33,445 nt of DNA from a virus: positions 1-33,445 of the IMG/VR virus record IMGVR_UViG_3300034073_004741, one strand, 5' to 3'. The notes below the pieces were generated by a model, which was not told the DNA's origin, did not search any database, and was given only the letters and a program-made list of their open reading frames with translations. Position 1 is the first letter of the stretch. The number at the start of each line of letters is the position of its first letter. Position numbers and translations under genes: made by a program. This document shows, in pieces, positions 22,102 to 29,588 of this stretch.

Positions 22102-22887
22102 ATGAATCTGGAGGATACATTTAGACTGCTAGAAAATATAGCAAGCTCTAATTATATTGGCAAGCCTATGCTTGTTGGAGGAATTCCTAGAGATATTTAT
22201 CTTGGAATAAATAAAGATTTTTACAAAGATATAGACCTCACAACTAATTCTCCGGATATCCTAAGATTAGGCATTAGTTTTGCAGATAGAATTGACAGCT
22301 CTTTTCATCTATTTGATGATGGTCATTTGAGCGTTTATTTTCAAGATTATAATTATGACTTTTCTAGCAATTTTATATCTGAAAATGTTGTTGAATTCTT
22401 AAAAAAAGAAAAAGGTATTACAGATCCAAAATTTTTTGAAATTTATTCAAGAGATTTTACGATAAATACTCTTCATAAAGAGCTTTTTTCTGAAGATATT
22501 CTTGACCCTACTGGCATGGGACTTGATGATTGTAATCGTAAAATAATTAGAACAATTTGTGATCCAAATATAACTTTAAATGATGATCCAAGAAGAGCTT
22601 ATAGGGCTATAAACTTTGCTTCAAGATTTGGCTTTCAAATTGATAGAGAAATTATTTCTTTTATAAATAAAAATATAGAGATATTTTCTATTGAAAAAAA
22701 TCCAACGATCAAAGAAGCGTTTGTGTCATCGGCCATTTCTCAGGCTTTAGAAGCAGATTCAGATAGAACAATTTCAAACTTATTAGAAACAAATTTGTTT
22801 TATGAAGTTCCAATGATTGGAAGATTCAAGGAAGAACTTATTAGAAAAAGATTAGTTTTGAAATACTTAGATAATAAAAAATACTAA
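22102..22887 (+). CDS. CCA-adding enzyme / poly(A) polymerase family nucleotidyltransferase
   Basis: 261 residues with the class II nucleotidyltransferase signature: MLVGGIPRDIYLG (GG-x2-RD, 23-35), catalytic DID (43-45), YSRDFTINTL (116-124), and the base-recognition motif DDPRRAYRAINFASRFGF (161-178). Full bacterial CCA enzymes are about 400 residues or more, so the body/tail tRNA-binding part is largely missing. It may add CCA or short tails to host or phage tRNAs, or tail other RNAs; the exact substrate cannot be read from sequence. It lies oddly within the head block, far from any tRNA gene in view. AGGA (22091-22094) precedes the start by seven bases. Confidence 0.9.
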   Translation: MNLEDTFRLLENIASSNYIGKPMLVGGIPRDIYLGINKDFYKDIDLTTNSPDILRLGISFADRIDSSFHLFDDGHLSVYFQDYNYDFSSNFISENVVEFLKKEKGITDPKFFEIYSRDFTINTLHKELFSEDILDPTGMGLDDCNRKIIRTICDPNITLNDDPRRAYRAINFASRFGFQIDREIISFINKNIEIFSIEKNPTIKEAFVSSAISQALEADSDRTISNLLETNLFYEVPMIGRFKEELIRKRLVLKYLDNKKY

Positions 22888-22914
22888 TATATAAAGAGAA
22901 AAGTAGGATTAATT

Positions 22915-23349
22915 ATGATAAGAGGAAGTATCCATAAATGTCCGTTTGGCCTGCCGATACCAGAAGGGTGTATGTCGGCTGGAGGATGTCCTTCTGGTTC
23001 TAAAAAATCAGCAATCTCTTTTATGAATCCTCTTAGTGCTGCAGAAGACTCTGAGCAAATGAAACAAATAATGAGTGAAAATTTAGATCAACTAATAATG
23101 ATTGAAGAACCTGCAAAATGCACATTCGCTGATAGGATATTTGAACATAAAAATTCTGTTGACTGTAAGTTTACAGGAAAAATGAATGTCATGCCAGCCG
23201 GAAGTTTACCACTAAATGGTAGTCCAATGTATCCACAATTAATGATCGGAAACATGTCACAACCACAATATGGTTATCCTTTAGAGTATTATTCTGATAA
23301 TAATGAAAGTAGAAATATATACTATGGTATCTATAGCTTAATTGGATAG
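22915..23349 (+). CDS. Small protein with N-terminal Cys/Pro/Gly motif, unknown function
   Basis: 144 residues. The N-terminus holds HKCPFGLPIPEGCMSAGG and a further CPSG, with Cys at about 9, 19 and 25, suggesting a metal-binding knuckle together with H8. Two more cysteines occur near 69 and 83. The C-terminal third is Pro/Tyr/Asn/Met-rich and probably disordered. No family was recognised. Ribosome site AGTAGG precedes the start; it sits between the nucleotidyltransferase and an acidic protein. Confidence 0.75.
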   Translation: MIRGSIHKCPFGLPIPEGCMSAGGCPSGSKKSAISFMNPLSAAEDSEQMKQIMSENLDQLIMIEEPAKCTFADRIFEHKNSVDCKFTGKMNVMPAGSLPLNGSPMYPQLMIGNMSQPQYGYPLEYYSDNNESRNIYYGIYSLIG

Positions 23350-23358
23350 GAGCAAATA

Positions 23359-24372
23359 ATGTCAAAAAATTTCGAAGTAATTTACAAAGAATCAAACTTA
23401 TCTGAAGAAGATTTTGTTATGCATCACGAAGAAGGTGCTGACGACCTCTCTGAAGATGAATCATCTTTTTCTGAAGAAGGTTCTGATTTAACTGATTCTG
23501 GAGATGGTGTTACATATTTTGAACTTGAAATGCCAGACGAGGAACATACTCCAGAGGATGTCGTAACAGTAAGAGAAGTATTGGAGCCACTAGTCGAAGG
23601 CGATGACTCCTTGGGAGAGCTTGGCGAAGAACTTATGGACTTAGATGATGAGTTTTCTGACATCATGGAGGAACATGGTGATGAATCTGCTCACAAGCTA
23701 TTAATCCCAGGAAGCTCTACCCCATTTGAGGATTCAGCTGATGATGAACCGAAGAAGAAGACAACATACAAAGATGACGGTGATATTTCTGACTTTATGA
23801 ATTATATCAGAGAAATGTATCCAGCTAAAATTCCACAGCACGATGGAAGCAGCACCGTTGGTTGTGAAAGAGCCATTACATTCTTAGACAAGCTAAACTC
23901 TGAAATATCAAGAGCTATCAGAGAAGATTCCGAAAGTGTTTTGGATATCAATCAGCTTGAGGAAGTCAGAGTCAAGATTATGAAAGATGTTCTAGTTCTA
24001 AAAGACCATTTAAATAATCTAAAGAAGAAAATTAAAGATAATGCAAAATCTGCATCGGTCGTAGTAGATTCGACAGGCTTCGTAAAGGAAGCGACCACAC
24101 CAAGAAATGTGGTTATTGCAGTATCTCCATTTGAGAGAGCTATTGTCGGAATAATGATCAATGCTCATGTATCTGCCGGTCACTCATTAGATAAGGTTTT
24201 TGACTTTTTATGTGATAAATATGATCTAACAGAGCGCGAGCAGCTTGCAGTTATGCAGGTTTGTATGGATAGCGGATTTCACATATTCAAGGACAGAGGA
24301 ACTCTGAATTCAAAACCTGGAGAAAAAGGTGATGATGATGGAGTTGACTTCGTTCGTAATTATTTCGCATAG
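23359..24372 (+). CDS. Acidic protein of unknown function
   Basis: 337 residues; AGGAG at 23348-23352, six bases upstream. Residues 15-130 are extremely acidic and Ser-rich (for example HHEEGADDLSEDESSFSEEG) and likely disordered. A helical middle (about 170-235, including LKDHLNNLKKKIKDNAKSA) and a compact C-terminal helical domain (about 245-325, ERAIVGIMINAHVSAGHSLD, then YDLTEREQLAVMQVCMD) follow. The acidic tail resembles DNA-mimic or scaffold-type proteins in character only. It may assist head assembly given its place just upstream of terminase. Confidence 0.78.
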   Translation: MSKNFEVIYKESNLSEEDFVMHHEEGADDLSEDESSFSEEGSDLTDSGDGVTYFELEMPDEEHTPEDVVTVREVLEPLVEGDDSLGELGEELMDLDDEFSDIMEEHGDESAHKLLIPGSSTPFEDSADDEPKKKTTYKDDGDISDFMNYIREMYPAKIPQHDGSSTVGCERAITFLDKLNSEISRAIREDSESVLDINQLEEVRVKIMKDVLVLKDHLNNLKKKIKDNAKSASVVVDSTGFVKEATTPRNVVIAVSPFERAIVGIMINAHVSAGHSLDKVFDFLCDKYDLTEREQLAVMQVCMDSGFHIFKDRGTLNSKPGEKGDDDGVDFVRNYFA

Positions 24373-24380
24373 GAAAAATC

Positions 24381-25016
24381 ATGAAAATTACAAGACAAGA
24401 TATAATGGAAAGATACCAGACTACTTCTGGTTGGCTTAAAGATTTCGAAAGAAATATAGAAAAGCAATCTGATTTTCTTTCCAATATAAAGACTATAGTT
24501 AATAGAAAGAAAGATTTCTCAACTATAGAAGAAAAGATGGCAGATATTCGTCAAAGAGCTGGATTTGGTTTAATCAAAGAAACCAATCAAGAGTTTGCTG
24601 ATGTTAATATTAAATCCGCAAATCATTGTGGCTGCAATAAGTGCGAAAAATGCTCCACCTCTATGGAGATGCACGACTCTGATAATAGAGAAACTCATAA
24701 TGAAATTTTAAGTACTCAAAAAGAAACTTTAAGTATATTAAAAAATATTTTAAAATATATTGAATCTTTTGCTCAAGATAGAAAATCAGTATCTTACGAT
24801 GGAGTTCTTACACATTGCAGAGAGCATCCAAAACTTGGATTTGATAAAATTGAAAAGAAGATAGATCATGGTAAATTTAAAGATTTAGTAAATAAAATTT
24901 TAGATAAACATAAAAAAAATACCGAGGAAGTAGAATATGTATCAGAGGCTGAGTCTCAATCTGGTGGCGATCATGAGCTTGCAGATTATATGAGGCACGC
25001 ACTTCCTGAGGGTTGA
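24381..25016 (+). CDS. Helical protein with cysteine cluster, unknown function
   Basis: 211 residues; AGGA at 24371-24374, six bases upstream. The first 75 residues are helical and charged. A cysteine knuckle CGCNKCEKC (about 84-92) suggests metal binding. Next comes a coiled-coil-like stretch (THNEILSTQKETLSILKNIL, about 105-125) and a C-terminal acidic tail. Its TGA stop overlaps the terminase ATG (TGATG), so its translation is coupled to the large terminase; a packaging accessory role is possible. No family was recognised. Confidence 0.76.
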   Translation: MKITRQDIMERYQTTSGWLKDFERNIEKQSDFLSNIKTIVNRKKDFSTIEEKMADIRQRAGFGLIKETNQEFADVNIKSANHCGCNKCEKCSTSMEMHDSDNRETHNEILSTQKETLSILKNILKYIESFAQDRKSVSYDGVLTHCREHPKLGFDKIEKKIDHGKFKDLVNKILDKHKKNTEEVEYVSEAESQSGGDHELADYMRHALPEG

Positions 25017-26797
25017 TGTCTGCAAAGAATAAAAAGACAAGCGATAAGGATATTTTCAAACAGCTTAAAAACAGCTTTTTAGATTACGATCCAGCTTATT
25101 TCGTACAAAATAACCTAACTCTTGATGGTACTGACTTCAGACTAATGGAGAGTGGGTGGAAGTTTATGGTCGATGTATATAGATATGTCGGCCTTCAAGC
25201 TATTAAGAAAAATGGAAAGCCAGTTGTCATTAAAAAGGGTCGCCAGGTTGGTGCAACCATTATGGCTGGAGCTTTAGATCTATTTTTTACAAATAGCGGT
25301 TTATTTACACATCCAAACATAAGAGTTGTCCACCTATTTCCGGCTCTAGCTCAGGCTAAAAAGTTTTCTCAAGATAAGCTTGAAAGCATGATTAGAACTT
25401 CTAAAAATGATTTTATAAATCAAAATAAGTTAGAATCTAGCAACTCTGTTGACAACTTAACTATGAAGCAGTTTAATACCGGCACCCTATGGGTAGAGTC
25501 CTTGGGTGCAGATGGCGACAGAATCCGTGGTATGACAGCAGATGTTGTATTCTATGATGAGATTCAGGATATGCTGCAGCACGCTGTTGGTAACGCAAGC
25601 AAAATCCTAACAGCGGCCAAATATGGACCAACAGGCCAGGGTGTGCAAGTATTCTTTGGAACCCCAAAAGAAAAGGGTGGATACTTTTCTACCATTTGGG
25701 ATATGTCAGATCAAAGATACTATCATCTTGGTTGTATAAACTGTAATAAGACTTATCCATTTTACCTTCCAGATGATGATAGATGGAAGTCTATATGGCT
25801 TCATGAAAATACTGTGCAGTGTCCGCTGTGTGGTACCAAGCAAAAGAAGGTTGAGGCAATAGAAAAGGGCAAGTGGGTTCCCAGCAGAAACACTGATGAA
25901 TGCGATTTTGTTGGTTTTCATATTAATCAATTATATATTCCTTACTTTAGCAAGGAAAATATTGAAAGATTAATGCCAGAAAATAACCCTTCTCAGACGG
26001 AGAGAATCTGGAAGAACGAAGTAGTTGGAGAATTTTACTCTGGTGCTGGCTCACCTCTAACTAAAGCTGAAATATATCAAAAATGCAGAGATGATGATCG
26101 ATTCTTCTCCAAGTCTATTAGACCACAAGAAAAGATGACCTACCTAGGAGTTGACTGGGGAGGTAAGGAGGATGACCCTAATTCCACGTCTGGTCAATCA
26201 TTCTCTTGCGTTGTTATTCTATCTGCACAGCCGGATGGAACCCTTCTGGTAGAACATGCACATAAGCTTAAGAAACTTGATTTCTCGTTCAAGAAAGAAA
26301 CGATCAAAGAGATGTATCGTAGATTCGGAATTTCCAGAGGAGTATCAGACTGGTTCTTTGGTCAAGATGTTGTTCATGATCTTCAAATGATGTATAGAGA
26401 TAAGTTTCTTGGAGCTCAAGGAAGCGGAAGTTTGAGTAATCCGGTAAAATTTAGAGAAGATGAGCTAATAATATCTTATAATAAAGATTTATTAATTGAA
26501 GAAATTTTTGATCTTTTCCGAAAAGGTAAAATAAGGTTTCCATGGAAATCCTATGAATATGTAGAATGGTTGATTGATCACTGTACTTCAATGGAGTCTA
26601 AAATAAAAATTGTTGGAGGACAGCCAGTTAAAACTTTCGTAAAAGGTTCAATTCCAAACGATGGATTAATGGCACTAATGTATGCTTATATGGCTTATAA
26701 GTTTGATCTAACAAAAGGATTTACTATTAAACCCGGAATAGAAAGAAAGCAAGAATTTCCAATAGGAACTTTGGCTAAGGTGTCCAGGAGAATGTGA
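25016..26797 (+). CDS. Terminase large subunit (packaging ATPase-nuclease)
   Basis: 593 residues from ATG 25016 (a TTG at 25013 is the alternative). The ATPase half has VIKKGRQVGATIMAGA (71-86), a P-loop without the usual GK(S/T) lysine but with lysines just before it, as in lambda gpA-like enzymes, and Walker B ADVVFYDEIQDM with D181 and E182. A zinc site follows (C240, C243, C269, C272). The nuclease half has an RNase H-like fold: TYLGVDWGG with D380, further acids near 450-460, and a late aspartate in PNDGLMALMYAY. It cuts concatemeric DNA and drives it through the portal encoded next. The stop overlaps the portal start. Confidence 0.94.
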   Translation: MSAKNKKTSDKDIFKQLKNSFLDYDPAYFVQNNLTLDGTDFRLMESGWKFMVDVYRYVGLQAIKKNGKPVVIKKGRQVGATIMAGALDLFFTNSGLFTHPNIRVVHLFPALAQAKKFSQDKLESMIRTSKNDFINQNKLESSNSVDNLTMKQFNTGTLWVESLGADGDRIRGMTADVVFYDEIQDMLQHAVGNASKILTAAKYGPTGQGVQVFFGTPKEKGGYFSTIWDMSDQRYYHLGCINCNKTYPFYLPDDDRWKSIWLHENTVQCPLCGTKQKKVEAIEKGKWVPSRNTDECDFVGFHINQLYIPYFSKENIERLMPENNPSQTERIWKNEVVGEFYSGAGSPLTKAEIYQKCRDDDRFFSKSIRPQEKMTYLGVDWGGKEDDPNSTSGQSFSCVVILSAQPDGTLLVEHAHKLKKLDFSFKKETIKEMYRRFGISRGVSDWFFGQDVVHDLQMMYRDKFLGAQGSGSLSNPVKFREDELIISYNKDLLIEEIFDLFRKGKIRFPWKSYEYVEWLIDHCTSMESKIKIVGGQPVKTFVKGSIPNDGLMALMYAYMAYKFDLTKGFTIKPGIERKQEFPIGTLAKVSRRM

Positions 26798-28503
26798 TGA
26801 GAAGAACTAGCAGACCACCTAATGATATTAAAAAGATTGCAGCAGATAAACTTTCTGATGTTAGAAGGGCTCAGATCTCTGAAGCCACCAATCGTATTAT
26901 GGATAAAGAATTAGATCAGAAATTTTATGGAGCAATAGCTCATAGCCCTGGATTTAAAAAGCAGGCTTCGACAATTGTAAAGGGAGCTTCTATAGCCTCG
27001 CCAATGCCGGGGCCAACCTCAACTGGATTCTCAGAGAGAATGAGTCCAGAAATTTACTCACCGTTATTCCAAATAGCTAACCTAAACCTCCCTAGAGATA
27101 GGGTAACTATGAATGCTTGGAATAGAGTATTCTATGATACACATCCTATCGTTAGAAACGCTATCAACTTACATGCTTCTTATCCAATTAGCAAAATAAA
27201 TATCACATGTAAAAACAAAAAAGTTCAACAATTTTTCATGGAAATGGCTGAAAAAATTGATCTTTATTCGGTTGTATATGGAGCTTCTCTTGAATTTTGG
27301 AAGATGGGAGAATCATTTCCATATGCAGAGTTGGACGAAAGCCTTGGTACATGGAGTAGGGTAACGATTCTTAATCCAGATTATGTGCATGTTAAAAAGT
27401 CTGTAATTGGAAATCATACCTTAATATCACTAAGACCAGATGCGGGTCTTCAAAGAATAGTTAACTCAACTGCTCCTGCTGATATAAATTTAAGAAAGTA
27501 TATTCCAAAACATATTATTGATTACGTTAGAGCTGGTCAGAATATTCCGCTCGATTCTTTCAATATTTCTCACCTAAAACTCCTAAGCTCTCCCTACGAT
27601 GTTAGAGGCACCTCAATTATCGTATCGGTCTATAAAGATTTGATGCTATACGATAAACTTAGAGAATCAAAGTTTGCACAAGCAGATGGCATGATCAATC
27701 CGCTAACCCTTGCAACACTTGGTGTAACAGCCGACTACAGACCTACACAGGCTGATATTGAAGCTTTTAAAAACCTTCTAGAAGAAGCACAATATGATAA
27801 AGACTTTAAGATTGTTACTCATGATGGCGTTAAGATAGAAAGAGTTGGATTCTCTGGGGCAACTATGGATATCAGCTCTGATGTAACTCAAATCATTAGC
27901 AACCTATATTCCGGCCTAATGGCTCCCAAATCTATTATGGATCAAGAAGGAGCTACATATGCTTCTTCTTCTATTGGACTTGAAGTTCTAAGGCAACGTT
28001 ATGATATTTTTAGAAATATGATAAAAAAATGGCTTGAAAGAAAGATTTTTGCACCTATCTGTGAAATTCAAGACTTCTTTGAATATAAAGATGGTGAGAA
28101 AAGATTAATCGTTCCTTCTATTGACTTCAACCACATGAACCTATATGATATGGGTGATTACATGAACAATATTGGAACATTAGTTGGAAATAAACAAGTT
28201 TCAGTTCAGACACTTCATCGTAGTCTTGGTTTAAGTTATGAAGAAGAAAGAAGAAGAATTAGGGAAGAAATGATAGATGAACAAATCTTTACTAAAGAAC
28301 AACAAGTTCTTGGAAATATGAAACTATCAGAACTACATTCTTTGGATTCAGAAAAGAGCATAGTTGAGCCTCCATCACAGGAGGCTCCAGCAGCCGGAGC
28401 TGCACCAAGCCTTCCAGGGGTTCCTCAAGAGCCTATGGGCGGATTGGGAGGGGGACCGGGAGCAGCCCCTCCGCCTCCACCACCAGAAGCTCCACCAGGA
28501 TGA
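26797..28503 (+). CDS. Portal protein
   Basis: 568 residues from ATG 26797, with AGGAG (26786-26790) six bases upstream; a GTG one codon earlier is possible. The pattern fits phage portals: an N-terminal region leading into FYDTHPIVRNAINLHASYPI (about 120-140), strands with LNPDYVHVKK, a long stem region around GVTADYRPTQADIEAFKNLL, and MAPKSIMDQEGATYASSSIG (about 375-395), typical of portal clip/wing sequence. The last 40 residues are Pro/Gly/Ala-rich (PPPPPPEAPPG), unusual for portals and probably disordered. It forms the dodecameric ring through which DNA enters; terminase lies directly upstream. Confidence 0.9.
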   Translation: MRRTSRPPNDIKKIAADKLSDVRRAQISEATNRIMDKELDQKFYGAIAHSPGFKKQASTIVKGASIASPMPGPTSTGFSERMSPEIYSPLFQIANLNLPRDRVTMNAWNRVFYDTHPIVRNAINLHASYPISKINITCKNKKVQQFFMEMAEKIDLYSVVYGASLEFWKMGESFPYAELDESLGTWSRVTILNPDYVHVKKSVIGNHTLISLRPDAGLQRIVNSTAPADINLRKYIPKHIIDYVRAGQNIPLDSFNISHLKLLSSPYDVRGTSIIVSVYKDLMLYDKLRESKFAQADGMINPLTLATLGVTADYRPTQADIEAFKNLLEEAQYDKDFKIVTHDGVKIERVGFSGATMDISSDVTQIISNLYSGLMAPKSIMDQEGATYASSSIGLEVLRQRYDIFRNMIKKWLERKIFAPICEIQDFFEYKDGEKRLIVPSIDFNHMNLYDMGDYMNNIGTLVGNKQVSVQTLHRSLGLSYEEERRRIREEMIDEQIFTKEQQVLGNMKLSELHSLDSEKSIVEPPSQEAPAAGAAPSLPGVPQEPMGGLGGGPGAAPPPPPPEAPPG

Positions 28504-28517
28504 TATAAGAGGTAATT

Positions 28518-28754
28518 ATGTCTAAAAAAAGAGATTACATCGAAAAGCTTTCTCAGCAAACATCTACTACCCAGCCTTTTTATGAGGCTGTTGGTCCAGA
28601 TGGAAAAAAACACAGCTTTACACCAGCTGACCTAGTTAAGCATCATGGTCACTTGGTTGATTCTACGGGCAAAAAGTTTAAACCCAAAAAAATTAGAGGT
28701 AAAAGCTTATCGTCAAAAGTCATGAGCTCGGAGTTTGGAAAAGTTAAAAAATGA
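28518..28754 (+). CDS. Small basic protein, unknown function
   Basis: 78 residues; AGAGG at 28508-28512, five bases upstream. It is strongly basic, especially the C-terminal half (KKFKPKKIRGKSLSSKVM), with a small central motif HSFTPADLVKHHGHLVD. It could bind nucleic acid or neutralise charge in the head, but nothing specific was recognised. Its stop overlaps the next start (ATGA). Confidence 0.75.
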   Translation: MSKKRDYIEKLSQQTSTTQPFYEAVGPDGKKHSFTPADLVKHHGHLVDSTGKKFKPKKIRGKSLSSKVMSSEFGKVKK

Positions 28755-29305
28755 AAAAAATCTCTTATATCAATAAGCGAATTAGCAAAAGAAAACCTGC
28801 CAGTCAAGTTACTTTGACTCCTGGCGCAGAGGAAACTTTTCCAACCAGCTCTACCGGCGGGATTGGAAGGGGGTATGTTATGCTTGGTGAATCTGTTAAT
28901 CCGCCAACATTGAAGAGAGAAGAAGAGGAAAATATCTTATTTAATGAGCCAGGTGAATTAAAACAAAATCCAAATTATAAAGATTTACTAGATTTGCTAA
29001 CAGATATGGGTGATGCCCTAGATGATGATGGATTACATTCTGAAGCAGATTTTATTGACTTTTTAATTACAAAAACAGCTGAAGTTAATAACCTTGATTA
29101 TTCTAACTTATTTAAAAACTTACTAATTAAAATTGTAAAATCAGATTTATCAAATAATCAAGATGTTATAAAAAAAATTGTTAAACATTATAATAATATT
29201 ATAATAAAAAATATAAATCAAAATATTGACAAAAAAGAATCAGAAAAAATAGCTTATAACGAAGCAGTGGGGATGGCAAATAAGTATGTCACAGGAATTT
29301 ACTAA
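28751..29305 (+). CDS. Protein of unknown function with LDxxGLxxEAD motif
   Basis: 184 residues, start in an ATGA overlap. The N-terminus is basic and extended (KKISYINKRISKRKPASQ). The middle has LLTDMGDALDDDGLHSEADF (about 86-105), closely resembling the C-terminal element of the protein at 19107-19595. The C-terminal 70 residues are Asn/Ile/Lys-rich and helical. It overlaps the next gene by 20 bases. No family was recognised. Confidence 0.76.
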   Translation: MKKISYINKRISKRKPASQVTLTPGAEETFPTSSTGGIGRGYVMLGESVNPPTLKREEEENILFNEPGELKQNPNYKDLLDLLTDMGDALDDDGLHSEADFIDFLITKTAEVNNLDYSNLFKNLLIKIVKSDLSNNQDVIKKIVKHYNNIIIKNINQNIDKKESEKIAYNEAVGMANKYVTGIY

Positions 29306-29588
29306 AGAAGCACAGACTCTGGAAAAAAATCCAGTATATGTTGCTGAAGTTCTGGAAAAAATCATAAGGGTTATGATTGATAGAATGTCTCCAGAATCTA
29401 GAGTCAAGTCTATTCAAAATGTTAGGAATAGGGTAAATTCAATTCAAGCACATGAGCTATCTACCAAAAAATCTCCAGGTGGTGCTGCAGTTGGTGCTAG
29501 CATAAGCTTGGTTCGAAATACTTTAAATAGCAGAGATCCATACTTTATTAATGTAGTCTTAAAAGAATTAAGCAAGAGGTTAGTATGA
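29286..29588 (+). CDS. Small helical protein, unknown function
   Basis: 100 residues, overlapping the previous gene by 20 bases and the next by four. Mostly helical, with RVMIDRMSPESRVKSIQNVR, a Gly/Ala/Ser turn (SPGGAAVGASISL, about 64-76) and a C-terminal helix. The overlaps indicate translational coupling in the head operon. No family was recognised. Confidence 0.72.
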   Translation: MSQEFTKEAQTLEKNPVYVAEVLEKIIRVMIDRMSPESRVKSIQNVRNRVNSIQAHELSTKKSPGGAAVGASISLVRNTLNSRDPYFINVVLKELSKRLV

